Below, one piece after another: positions 1 to 10,429 of a stretch of DNA of 40,293 nt (the first letter of the stretch is position 1; each line of letters begins with the position of its first letter). Location of the stretch: the NCBI GenBank assembly GCA_041574955.1, contig JBFGNS010000018.1, positions 1 through 40,293 of the forward strand. Direction: 5' to 3'. The notes under the pieces are model-generated. The model had not been told where the DNA came from, made no database searches, and saw nothing but the letters and a program-made list of their open reading frames with translations. The position numbers and the translations under genes are program-made. This stretch comes from CALZJC01 sp041574955. GTDB taxonomy: Bacteria; Acidobacteriota; Thermoanaerobaculia; Multivoradales; JAHEKO01.

Positions 1-272
1 CACCCGTCCGTCCTCAGGATACTCCTCGGCGGGACCTGGGGAAAGCGTACCGGCCCTGCCGTGGATGGGGGCTTGAGGGCATGAGGGCCTGCACCAGCTC
101 ACCCGGCGGGAGCGCCCGCCGGCGGGGGCCCGGGCGGCGCGACATCACCCTCGCCTTTGGAGCGCAGCCCGGGCCCCCGCTGGCCACGCGACCGAGCCCT
201 CACCTCGACACACCCGCCACGCCTCCTGACCTCCGGCGCTGAGAGCCCTCGCTGCGGGGCCGGCTCGATGCC
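1..272. other. Intergenic region downstream of the mutase gene
   Basis: No convincing coding frame is seen on either strand. The region contains the large hairpin at 124-178. At the extreme left, the minus strand reads TATCCT (16-21), then GAGGA, then a GTG at 3-1. This could be the promoter, ribosome binding site and start of a gene that continues off the left edge, but one codon is too little to judge. Confidence 0.5.
124..178 (-). terminator. Long GC hairpin downstream of mutase gene
   Basis: The arms GGGGGCCCGGGC (124-135) and GCCCGGGCCCCC (167-178) are perfect 12-bp complements. After one G/A mismatch they continue with GCGC/GCGC, which leaves a loop of 21 nt. The hairpin lies about 95 nt beyond the mutase stop in its direction of transcription. 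No U-tract follows, so an intrinsic terminator is possible but not textbook; it could instead be a mobile palindromic repeat. Confidence 0.45.
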
Positions 273-1874
<1,602 letters not shown>

Positions 1875-1880
1875 CGGGCG

Positions 1881-1886
1881 ATTATA
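1881..1886 (-). promoter_or_regulatory. -10 box TATAAT of the mutase gene, leaderless geometry
   Basis: The consensus TATAAT is followed by six bases (cgcccg) and then the GTG start. Transcription would begin at or next to the start codon. No Shine-Dalgarno could fit, and no clear -35 is seen. Confidence 0.7.
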
Positions 1887-1941
1887 GGGGGTCGGGCGGC
1901 CTCCGGCGGGCCCCCGGCCGAACGGGGCGCACCGCACGGCA

Positions 1942-1957
1942 CCACAATATCTAGTGG
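1942..1957. promoter_or_regulatory. NrdR box 1 upstream of nrdJ
   Basis: CCACAATATCTAGTGG closely matches the palindromic NrdR consensus (acaCwAtATaTwGtgt). NrdR is the ATP/dATP-sensing zinc-finger repressor of ribonucleotide reductase genes. The box ends seven bases before the nrdJ -35 element and pairs with a second box 31 bp downstream. Confidence 0.85.
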
Positions 1958-1964
1958 TGGCGCC

Positions 1965-1993
1965 TTGACAGGACGCGAGATCTCGTGCAAGCT
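1965..1993 (+). promoter_or_regulatory. nrdJ promoter (TTGACA - 17 nt - CAAGCT)
   Basis: A perfect -35 TTGACA (1965-1970) is followed after 17 bases by CAAGCT (1988-1993), a plausible -10 with a non-consensus first base. NrdR box 2 fills the spacer, so bound NrdR would block polymerase directly. The predicted transcript starts near position 2000. Confidence 0.7.
1973..1988. promoter_or_regulatory. NrdR box 2 within the nrdJ promoter
   Basis: ACGCGAGATCTCGTGC is a near-perfect palindrome that keeps the most conserved NrdR positions (C4, A6, A8-T9, T11, G13). It is weaker than box 1. Its start is exactly 31 bp from the start of box 1, leaving 15 bp between boxes, the usual tandem NrdR arrangement of about three helical turns. 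Confidence 0.65.
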
Positions 1994-1997
1994 ACGC

Positions 1998-2217
1998 CTC
2001 GACCCGAGACATGAAGCAAGGGGTCTGTCGGAGGGCGGAGCTGTGGCCGGGACTGTGGATGATCGAGGTCGAGAGCAGGAGGCGGCAGGGCATCGGCGCG
2101 AGCGGGCGGCGCGCGCCGGAGTAGCCGCAAACTGATCGGGGAACGGAGCGACACCGCTCGCCGCGGCGCCGAACAGCTCAATCAGCAACGCGCAGGCGAA
2201 CATTTTCAGGAGGCACG
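1998..2217 (+). other. Long structured 5' leader of nrdJ
   Basis: About 220 nt lie between the predicted start of transcription and the nrdJ ATG, with no ORF that looks real. Short hairpins can be drawn, for example GACCC with GGGTC near 2001-2025 and GAGCG-ACAC-CGCTC near 2148-2161. I could not find the conserved B12 box or the core of a cobalamin riboswitch, although the downstream enzyme uses adenosylcobalamin. The leader ends in CAGGAGG, the ribosome binding site. Confidence 0.4.
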
Positions 2218-4974
<2,757 letters not shown>

Positions 4975-5020
4975 CGCTCGGGTAGCGGGATGATCTCGTG
5001 CGCGCACCCAAAGCAAGCTG

Positions 5021-5041
5021 CTCGCCGGGTAGTCCGGCGAG
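5021..5041 (+). terminator. Hairpin downstream of nrdJ
   Basis: CTCGCCGG (5021-5028), loop GTAGT, and CCGGCGAG (5034-5041) form a perfect 8-bp stem 47 bases beyond the nrdJ stop. Further small hairpins follow, such as GGAG-TCCTT-CTCC and ACCGCT/AGCGGT (5132-5149). No strong U-run follows the main stem. Confidence 0.45.
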
Positions 5042-5185
5042 AGTCTCCGACGGGTCGGGGAGTCCTTCTCCGCCCCGGAATCGGGCCGTCCGCGGCCCAT
5101 CATCGCAAGAGGCAATGAGGCGTTCTTGCAAACCGCTGGGCCTAGCGGTCCGGCGGCCCCGATGACGGGGAGGGAGGCACCAGCC

Positions 5186-5668
5186 ATGGCCAAGAAGAAG
5201 ACAGCGAAGAAGACGGCCACCAAGGCCAAGAAGACCGCGAAGAAGGCGGTGAAGAAGGCCAAGCCGAAGGCGAAGAAGGCCGTCAAGAAGGCCAAGAAGA
5301 CCGCCAAGAAGGCGGTCAAGAAGGCCAAGAAGACGGCGAAGAAGGCCGCCAAGAAAGCCAAGCCGAAGGCCAAGAAGGCCGCCAAGAAGGCCAAGAAGAC
5401 CGCGAAGAAGGCGGTGAAGAAGGCCAAGAAGGCCGCCAAGAAGGCGGTGAAGAAGGCCAAGCCGAAGGCGAAGAAGGCCGCCAAGAAGGCCAAGAAGACG
5501 GCGAAGAAGGCGGTGAAGAAGGCCAAGAAGACGGCGAAGAAGGCCGCCAAGAAGGCCAAGCCAAAGGCGAAGAAGGCCGTCAAGAAGGCCAAGAAGACCG
5601 CCAAGAAGGCGGTCAAGAAGGCCAAGAAGACGGCCCGCAAGCCGCGCAAGACCAAGGGCAAGAAGTAG
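5186..5668 (+). CDS. Histone H1-like Lys/Ala-repeat DNA-binding protein
   Basis: A 160-residue protein made almost wholly of lysine and alanine with a few Thr, Val and Pro, resembling the C-terminal tail of histone H1 and bacterial H1-like proteins (Hc1/Hc2, AlgP-type tails). Such proteins bind DNA or RNA without sequence specificity and compact the nucleoid. The body is four 33-residue units, each opened by KPKAKK and itself made of three 11-residue units (KKTAKKAVKKA-like). The last unit ends in a divergent Arg-containing tail (ARKPRKTKGKK). There is no globular domain. The ATG at 5186 follows GGGAGG after about ten bases. It stands between hairpins, so it is probably a single-gene transcript. 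Recombination between repeats could change its length. Confidence 0.85.
   Translation: MAKKKTAKKTATKAKKTAKKAVKKAKPKAKKAVKKAKKTAKKAVKKAKKTAKKAAKKAKPKAKKAAKKAKKTAKKAVKKAKKAAKKAVKKAKPKAKKAAKKAKKTAKKAVKKAKKTAKKAAKKAKPKAKKAVKKAKKTAKKAVKKAKKTARKPRKTKGKK
5261..5665 (+). repeat. 99-bp tandem repeat coding for the 33-residue Lys/Ala units
   Basis: Three full units begin at 5261, 5360 and 5459. A fourth begins at 5558 and diverges after about 75 bp. An inner periodicity of 33 bp (11 codons) is visible. The repeats differ at silent and Val/Ala/Thr positions. Confidence 0.9.
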
Positions 5669-5670
5669 TC

Positions 5671-5728
5671 CCGTCGGGCCTGTCCGACGGCGCGCTCGTG
5701 TCCCGGCCGGCAGCCTGGGCCGGCCGGG
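5671..5728 (+). terminator. Two back-to-back hairpins after the histone-like gene
   Basis: The first stem is CCGTCGG (5671-5677) with CCGACGG (5684-5690). The second is CCCGGCCGGC (5702-5711) with GCCGGCCGGG (5719-5728), a perfect 10-bp stem with a 7-nt loop followed by the modest U-containing stretch CTTGTCT. The second is a fair candidate intrinsic terminator. Confidence 0.6.
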
Positions 5729-5755
5729 GCTTGTCTCGCGTGGTGTCAGTTGGCG

Positions 5756-5761
5756 TAAGCT
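5756..5761 (+). promoter_or_regulatory. -10 box TAAGCT of the thioredoxin-like gene
   Basis: TAAGCT lies nine bases before the ATG at 5771, so the mRNA would have a leader of at most about three bases. No Shine-Dalgarno fits. A TTGTCT 19 bases upstream could be a poor -35. Confidence 0.45.
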
Positions 5762-5770
5762 CGGGCTCCT

Positions 5771-6340
5771 ATGGATAGGGAGAGCTCGCGAGACGGTTCC
5801 CGCTTCTGGCTGCTGGCGGTGCTGGTGGTGCTGGTGCTGGCCGCCGGCTTCCTCGGCTGGCGTCTGGGCGACCTACCGGCACACCAGGCCGAGGCCGCGG
5901 CCGGCGCGCCGCTCGCGCCGCCCGAGCTGCCCCTGGCGGTGCTGGGAGGCGGCGAGATGAGCCTCGCCCAGTTCGAGGGGCGGGTGGTGGTGGTGGACTT
6001 CTGGGCCAGCTGGTGCGGCCCGTGTCGCCTGCAGGCGGAGATCCTGGCGCGGCTGCACGCGGACGTCGGAGACGACGTCCAGTTCCTGGCGATCAACCTG
6101 GGCGAGAGCCTCGAGACCGTCGAGCGGTACGCGGCCGATCACGCCTTCCCCTATCCGGTGCTGATGGACCCGAACGAGGTCTTCGGCGAGCAGCTCCAGA
6201 TCTTCGCCCTGCCGACGGTGATGGTGCTGGATCGCGCCGGCGAGATCGCCTATCTCCAGCCCGGCATCACCGACCTGCCGACACTCGGCCGCGCCCTCGC
6301 CGAGCTGGGGGTGCGCGGCGCCGCCGAGCACGCGGCATGA
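5771..6340 (+). CDS. TlpA/ResA-like membrane-anchored thioredoxin
   Basis: Thiol-disulfide oxidoreductase of the TlpA/ResA type, expected to sit on the outer face of the inner membrane and reduce or oxidise exported proteins, including apocytochromes c. The 189-residue chain has an uncleaved-looking membrane segment at about 12-29 and a thioredoxin fold with DFWASWCGPC, the active-site CGPC at 82-85. The cis-proline is in FALPTVMVLD. A multiheme cytochrome gene lies some 8 kb away, which fits a role in cytochrome maturation but does not show it. Its stop overlaps the start of the next gene (ATGA), so the two are translationally coupled. Confidence 0.85.
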   Translation: MDRESSRDGSRFWLLAVLVVLVLAAGFLGWRLGDLPAHQAEAAAGAPLAPPELPLAVLGGGEMSLAQFEGRVVVVDFWASWCGPCRLQAEILARLHADVGDDVQFLAINLGESLETVERYAADHAFPYPVLMDPNEVFGEQLQIFALPTVMVLDRAGEIAYLQPGITDLPTLGRALAELGVRGAAEHAA

Positions 6341-6582
6341 TCAACATCCGCAACCTGTCGGTCAAGTGCGGTAACTGCGATACCTACCAGACGCTGAGCA
6401 GCTTCGCGCGCCGCGACCAGTGGAACGTCTACACCTACGAGTGCGAGAACGATCTGTGCGACCCGCAGGTCACTCGCACCCTGCTCGAGGTGCCGCGCGA
6501 GCTGGACGAGTTCGCCAACCGGGACCCCGGATGGCGCGGCGGCGGCAAGCACGGCGACTGGGGCACGAACGGCTCCAGCTGA
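6337..6582 (+). CDS. Small conserved-looking Cys-containing protein, function unknown
   Basis: An 81-residue soluble protein starting in the ATGA overlap with the thioredoxin-like gene. It has a CGNC pair at residues 11-14 and a second pair in YECENDLCD, spaced like a small zinc ribbon. The C-terminus is Gly/Asn-rich (DPGWRGGGKHGDWG). I do not recognise the family. Coupling to a thiol oxidoreductase and the paired cysteines suggest metal binding or a redox link, but this is inference only. Confidence 0.7.
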   Translation: MINIRNLSVKCGNCDTYQTLSSFARRDQWNVYTYECENDLCDPQVTRTLLEVPRELDEFANRDPGWRGGGKHGDWGTNGSS

Positions 6583-6641
6583 GCCGCCGGGCGCGCCACT
6601 CTGCGGCTCCGGTCGGCGGTTGGGCGCCGGTGGCGGTGTGC

Positions 6642-6647
6642 TAGTCT
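6642..6647 (+). promoter_or_regulatory. -10 box TAGTCT upstream of the GAPDH-like gene
   Basis: TAGTCT sits 54 bases before the ATG at 6702, giving a leader of about 48 nt that ends in a GAGGA ribosome binding site. No good -35 is visible. Confidence 0.4.
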
Positions 6648-6701
6648 GCCGCCGGCGCCGGAGCCGGCCCAGGCGCCACCCAAGCCGCTGAGGAAGCCGT
6701 C

Positions 6702-7766
6702 ATGAGTCGCGTCGTTCACATCGTCGGTACCGGTACGATCGGCGAGCCGCTGATCGGGCTGTTCACCGACTTCCGTGGGCGCATGGGCATCGACGAGGTC
6801 ACCTTCCACAAGCGCACGCCGCTGGCTTCCGACCGGGCTCGCATCCGCCATCTGATGGAGCGCGGCGCCAAGCTGGCCACCGACGAGGACCGCATCGGCG
6901 AGTTCGAGGCGATGGGGCACAAGGTCAGCTTCGGCGCGCGCGAGGCGCTGGCGCGCGCCACGGTGATCATCGACTGCACGCCGGCCGGCAACGAGAACAA
7001 GGAGCGCTTCTACTCCCAGCTGAGCGAGCCGCACGGCTTTCTCGCCCAGGGCAGCGAGTTCGGCTTCGGCAAGCCGTACGCGCGCGGCGTCAACGACGGG
7101 GCACTGGTCGCGGGTGAGGACCGCTTCCTGCAGATCGTCTCCTGCAACACCCACAACATCACCACCCTGGTCAAAACGCTGTGCCAGAACGACGACGGCA
7201 GCTTTTCGCTCGAGCGCGCCAACTTTGTCTGCATGCGTCGCTCGAACGACATCACCCAGGTGGGCAGCTTCGTGCCGGCACCGTACGTCGGCCGCCACGA
7301 CGACAACGAGTTCGGCACCCACCATGCGCGCGACGCCCACCACCTGTTTCAGACCCTGGGGGTCGAGCTGGAGCTGTTCTCGAGCGCCGTCAAGCTCAAC
7401 ACGCAGTACATGCACTCGATCTGGTTCCAGATGCTGCTGGACAGCGACACCGACCTCGACGAGGTGGAGCGGCGGCTGCGCGACAACCACCGGGTGGCGG
7501 TGACCGACAAGCAGTACGCCAACCAGATCTTCAGCTTCGGCCGGGATCACGGCTACTACGGCCGCATCCTGTCGCAGACGGTGGTGGTGCTCCCGACCCT
7601 GGCGGTGCGGCGCCGGAGGGAGATCGTCGGCTTCTGCTTCACGCCGCAGGACGGCAACTCCCTGCTGTCGTCGATAGCCGCCGCCCTGTGGCACATCGAG
7701 CCCGACTGGCAGCTGGTGAGCGAGCGGCTCAACCCGCTGCGGCGCTGGCTGTACCGGGAGATCTGA
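6702..7766 (+). CDS. Type II (archaeal-like) glyceraldehyde-3-phosphate dehydrogenase homologue
   Basis: A 354-residue NAD(P)-binding dehydrogenase that resembles archaeal type II GAPDH more than the usual bacterial GapA. It opens with a Rossmann strand and GTGTIG (9-14), has the family-like DCTPAGNENKERFY segment (91-104), and SCNTHN with the presumed catalytic Cys148, where archaeal enzymes have SCNTTG. The length also fits. The second half is unusually rich in His and Asp. The substrate is not certain: it could be glyceraldehyde 3-phosphate or another phospho-semialdehyde. It stands after its own promoter and ahead of an MBL-fold gene, with no other glycolytic gene nearby. Confidence 0.6.
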   Translation: MSRVVHIVGTGTIGEPLIGLFTDFRGRMGIDEVTFHKRTPLASDRARIRHLMERGAKLATDEDRIGEFEAMGHKVSFGAREALARATVIIDCTPAGNENKERFYSQLSEPHGFLAQGSEFGFGKPYARGVNDGALVAGEDRFLQIVSCNTHNITTLVKTLCQNDDGSFSLERANFVCMRRSNDITQVGSFVPAPYVGRHDDNEFGTHHARDAHHLFQTLGVELELFSSAVKLNTQYMHSIWFQMLLDSDTDLDEVERRLRDNHRVAVTDKQYANQIFSFGRDHGYYGRILSQTVVVLPTLAVRRRREIVGFCFTPQDGNSLLSSIAAALWHIEPDWQLVSERLNPLRRWLYREI

Positions 7767-7833
7767 GCGGCCGGCGTCAGCCGGCGGCGCTGCAGGGCGC
7801 GGCCCGCGACCGGCGCTCGGGCGGCGAAGGGTG

Positions 7834-8667
7834 ATGAGCTCGAAGGCCGGTTTCAACTTCGACGGCCTGAGCGTCGAGGGCGTGTCGCGAGCCGGCGACG
7901 AAACCTGGTTCCGCGTCCATCCGCCGGGCATAGCGTTCGACGCCGGCCGCGGCGCGCCGCCGCTGGCCGGCGCCGAGCGGCTGTTCCTCAGCCACGGCCA
8001 CCTCGACCACGCGCTCGGCGTGCCGTACGTCCTGTCGCAGCGGGTGATGCACGGCTCGGGACCGACGCGGGTCTACTGCCCGGCCGCCGTCGCCGCTCCG
8101 CTCGAGGAGCTGGTACGGGCCGCCGGCAGGCTGGAGGGCGTCGACTACCGCTACCGCATCGAGCCGCTCGAGCCGGGCCAGCGCGTCGAGCTCGACCGAC
8201 GTCTGCTGGTCGAGGCGTTCGCCACCGACCATCCGGTGCCCAGCCTCGGTTACCACCTGATCGAGCGCCGGCGGCGCCTGCGCGCCGAGTATCGCGGGCT
8301 GCCGCCGGCCGAGATCGCCGCCCGGCGGGCGGCCGGCCAGGCGGTGGAGGCGGAGACCGAGCTGTTGCGGCTGAGCTACTGCGGCGACACCGGGGCGGAC
8401 GTCTTCGACCTCGAGCCGCGGCTGTTCACCAGCGAGATCCTGCTGCTCGAGTGCACGTTCCTGGGCGACGCCACCCGGCGGCGGGGCGAGCGCTTCGGTC
8501 ATCTGCACGTCGCCGATCTGGCCGAGCGGGCGACCGCCTTCCGTAACCGCGCCCTGGTGCTCCACCACCTGAGCCGCCGCTTCGGGGTCGACGAGCTGCG
8601 GCGCGAGGTGGACCGGCTGCTGCCCGAGCTGAGCGAGCGGATCCACCTGCTCGGGGAGGCGCGGTGA
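7834..8667 (+). CDS. MBL-fold metallohydrolase, RNase Z-like
   Basis: A metallo-beta-lactamase-fold hydrolase of 277 residues with the metal-binding motif SHGHLDH (53-59), a later CGDTG and a histidine in LHHLSRRF, the order seen in RNase Z-type proteins. It lacks the exosite arm of classical tRNase Z, so I keep the call general: a phosphodiesterase or other hydrolase. The ATG at 7834 follows GAAGG; a GTG directly before it is an alternative. Its TGA overlaps the GTG start of the methyltransferase gene, so both are probably in one operon concerned with RNA. Confidence 0.8.
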   Translation: MSSKAGFNFDGLSVEGVSRAGDETWFRVHPPGIAFDAGRGAPPLAGAERLFLSHGHLDHALGVPYVLSQRVMHGSGPTRVYCPAAVAAPLEELVRAAGRLEGVDYRYRIEPLEPGQRVELDRRLLVEAFATDHPVPSLGYHLIERRRRLRAEYRGLPPAEIAARRAAGQAVEAETELLRLSYCGDTGADVFDLEPRLFTSEILLLECTFLGDATRRRGERFGHLHVADLAERATAFRNRALVLHHLSRRFGVDELRREVDRLLPELSERIHLLGEAR

Positions 8668-9881
8668 GCGGGGCGCGGGACGAGGCCGGGGCCCCGTCGC
8701 CCCGCTCGGTGGTCGAGCTGCTGGCGCAGCTCGAGGAGCTGGAGGTGGATGTCGAGAAGCTGGTCACCGGCGGGGACGGCCTGGCCCGCTACCGCGGCAT
8801 CCCGATCTTCGTACCCCGCTCGGTGCCGGGCGACCGTCTGCGAGTACGGCTGGTGGAGCGCCGCCCGGGCTACGGCCGGGCGGAGATCCTCGAGGTGCTG
8901 GTGGCTGGCTCCGGCCGGCGTCAGCCGCCGTGCCCCCATTTCGCCCGCTGCGGCGGTTGCGATCTGCAGCAGATCGAGGACCGGTTGCAGCCCGAGCTCA
9001 AGGCGGCCAGCGTGGTCGAGACCATAGCGCGGCTCGGCGGTCTCGAGCTGCCGCCGCCCGAGGTGGTGAGCGGCGAGCCGTGGGGCTACCGGCTACGCAC
9101 CAGCCTGCACGTGGCCGACGGCGAGGCTGGCGTGGAGGTCGGCTACCACGAGCGCGGCAGCCACCGGCTGGTGCCGGTGTCGAGCTGCCCGGTGCTGGCA
9201 CCGCAGCTCGAGGCGGTGCTGCCGGGCCTGCCGGCGACGCTGCCCGCGTCTCCGCCGCGCCGCATCGATCTGGCGGCGGGCGACGGAGGCAGCTGGACGG
9301 CCGCGCCGGTGGTCGAGGGCCTGGCACGCGGCCCGGTGGAGCGCTCGGTCGGCGGTCACACCCTGCGCTACGACGCGCGTACCTTCTTCCAGGGACACGG
9401 CGGGCTGCTCGAGCAGCTGGTGGATCGGGCGGTGGGGCCGTGGCAGGGGGAGGCCGCCGGCGAGCTGTACTGCGGGGTGGGGCTGTTCACGTTGGCGCTG
9501 GCGGGCCGCTATCGCGAGCTGATCGCGGTCGAGGGCGACCGCATCGCCAGCCGTTACGCGCGGATGAACCTGCGGCGCAACCGGATCCAGGGTGTCGAGC
9601 TGGTGACCGGCCGGGTCGAGCGAGCGCTCGAGCGGCTACCGCACGGCCTCGATCGGTTGCTGGTCGATCCGCCGCGCACCGGCCTCGGCCGCGAGGTGCG
9701 CAGCGGCGTGCTGGCCTGCCGGCCGCGCCGTCTGACCTACGTGTCGTGCGACCCGCCTACCCTGGCGCGCGACCTGCGCGAGCTCGGGGCAGGCTACCGG
9801 GTGGAGCAGTGGAGCGTGCTCGACCTGTTTCCGCAGACCGCCCACATGGAGGTGGTCGTGCAGCTGGTGCCCCTCGGCTGA
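8664..9881 (+). CDS. RlmD/TrmA-family RNA (uracil-5-)-methyltransferase
   Basis: SAM-dependent methyltransferase that makes 5-methyluridine in rRNA or tRNA. The 405-residue protein has an N-terminal TRAM domain (about 27-82), a [4Fe-4S] ligand set Cys90, Cys96, Cys99 and Cys175 (CPHFARCGGC and SSCPVL), the SAM-binding ELYCGVGLFTLALA (267-280), DPPRTG (335-340) and the catalytic VSCDPPTLARD with Cys362. The usual FFQxN motif reads FFQGH here, so an Asn is replaced by His. I cannot say from sequence alone whether the target is U1939 or U747 of 23S rRNA or U54 of tRNA. The GTG start overlaps the preceding stop. It is convergent with the selenoprotein gene, 33 bases away across a GC-rich palindromic gap. 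Confidence 0.88.
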   Translation: MSGARDEAGAPSPRSVVELLAQLEELEVDVEKLVTGGDGLARYRGIPIFVPRSVPGDRLRVRLVERRPGYGRAEILEVLVAGSGRRQPPCPHFARCGGCDLQQIEDRLQPELKAASVVETIARLGGLELPPPEVVSGEPWGYRLRTSLHVADGEAGVEVGYHERGSHRLVPVSSCPVLAPQLEAVLPGLPATLPASPPRRIDLAAGDGGSWTAAPVVEGLARGPVERSVGGHTLRYDARTFFQGHGGLLEQLVDRAVGPWQGEAAGELYCGVGLFTLALAGRYRELIAVEGDRIASRYARMNLRRNRIQGVELVTGRVERALERLPHGLDRLLVDPPRTGLGREVRSGVLACRPRRLTYVSCDPPTLARDLRELGAGYRVEQWSVLDLFPQTAHMEVVVQLVPLG

Positions 9882-9914
9882 GCCGGGGCAGGCGCCGCCG
9901 GCGGCGGCCGCCGG

Positions 9915-10142
9915 TCAGGCGATGCGCGGGGCGAGGATCTTCTCGACCTCGCCGGGCTCGGGGAAGCGGCCGGTCGCCTTCTTCGAGTAGATCAGCTCGC
10001 CGTCGTGCTCCACCTCGAACACGCCGTCGCGTCCCTTGATCAGCTTGGGCCGCTGCCCGAACCGGCTCTCGATGTCGTCCGCCAGACCGGCGGCACGGGG
10101 TTCGTAGTTTCAAACAACGCAGTATTCGATGGTCAGGCTCAT
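9915..10142 (-). CDS. SelW/Rdx-family selenoprotein with in-frame TGA (Sec11)
   Basis: A 75-residue thioredoxin-like Rdx/SelW protein in which codon 11 (10110-10112) is TGA read as selenocysteine. The reading is MSLTIEYCVV-U-NYEPRA, so the redox motif is C8-V-V-U11, where Cys homologues of the family have IEYCxxCNYxPRA. Downstream the frame stays open and family-like: LADDIESRFG, GRDGVFEVEHDGELIYSKKATGRFPEPGEVEKIL, ending at TGA 9915. The length is normal for the family. Twelve bases after the UGA begins a hairpin with loop GGUCU, a good bacterial SECIS (separate entry). A TATACT box and GAGGAG ribosome binding site precede the ATG. The role is presumably thiol or selenenylsulfide redox. Ordinary gene callers would split or lose it. 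A pseudogene is the alternative, but the SECIS, the CxxU context and the intact family pattern argue against it. Confidence 0.88.
10076..10112 (-). promoter_or_regulatory. Bacterial SECIS element of the SelW-like gene
   Basis: On the minus strand the UGA (10112-10110) is followed by a stem of CGU, one bulged G, CCGCC, loop GGUCU (10088-10084), GGCGG, ACG: eight base pairs with a single bulge. The loop starts 21 nt after the UGA, inside the window used by SelB. The GGUCU loop is the same as I recall for the E. coli fdhF SECIS, whose loop G and U contact SelB. Confidence 0.85.
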
Positions 10143-10161
10143 GAGATCTCCTCGTCGGCGG

Positions 10162-10167
10162 AGTATA
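10162..10167 (-). promoter_or_regulatory. -10 box TATACT of the selenoprotein gene
   Basis: TATACT lies 19 bases upstream of the ATG, leaving a leader of about a dozen bases that contains the GAGGAG ribosome binding site. It suggests that the selenoprotein has its own promoter downstream of the folE cluster. Confidence 0.5.
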
Positions 10168-10194
10168 GCGTGGGCACGGCGCCCACGGCCGGGG

Positions 10195-10407
10195 CTACCG
10201 GTGCTGCCAGCAGCGATCGTGGCCGGCCGCCGGCCGGCGGCCGCACGGCGCGCCGGAGCGGGTGGGGGCGCCGCAGCGGCGCGGCCGTCGGCCGGTGCCG
10301 GAGCTCGGCGGCGGCGCGGCAGAGGTCCGCTTCTCGGTGCGCAGGAGAGAAGAGGCGAGCAGCCCGCAGGCCACCGCGGCGATCACCAGCGCGAGCCGTC
10401 GCAGCAT
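10195..10407 (-). CDS. Small membrane-anchored protein with Cys/His-rich tail
   Basis: A 70-residue protein with one N-terminal hydrophobic segment (about 4-22, LALVIAAVACGLLASSLL), then a basic linker and the tail RCGAPTRSGAPCGRRPAAGHDRCWQHR. That tail, C-x8-C then CWQH, strongly resembles a small domain found at protein ends (RCxATTKxGTxCxR...YCWQH, I believe DUF5763-like), which may bind zinc. It starts 22 bases after the GWxTD gene stop. The ribosome binding site is weak, so translation may depend on the upstream gene. Function unknown. The signature tail makes chance unlikely, though the gene is short. Confidence 0.55.
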   Translation of the reverse strand: MLRRLALVIAAVACGLLASSLLRTEKRTSAAPPPSSGTGRRPRRCGAPTRSGAPCGRRPAAGHDRCWQHR

Positions 10408-10429
10408 CCCAGTTCGCCTCGCTAGCCGG

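Noticed and set aside
1998..2217. Cobalamin riboswitch in the nrdJ leader
   Set aside because: Expected on functional grounds, but I could not find the B12 box or the conserved core sequences. Left as an unexplained leader.
5261..5665. CRISPR-like direct repeats
   Set aside because: The repeats are contiguous, in frame, without spacers, and encode Lys/Ala units.
10110..10112. The TGA as a true stop, making the locus a pseudogene
   Set aside because: The frame after the TGA stays open and family-like, the TGA sits exactly at the second redox position of the CxxC motif, and a SECIS-type hairpin follows at the right distance.
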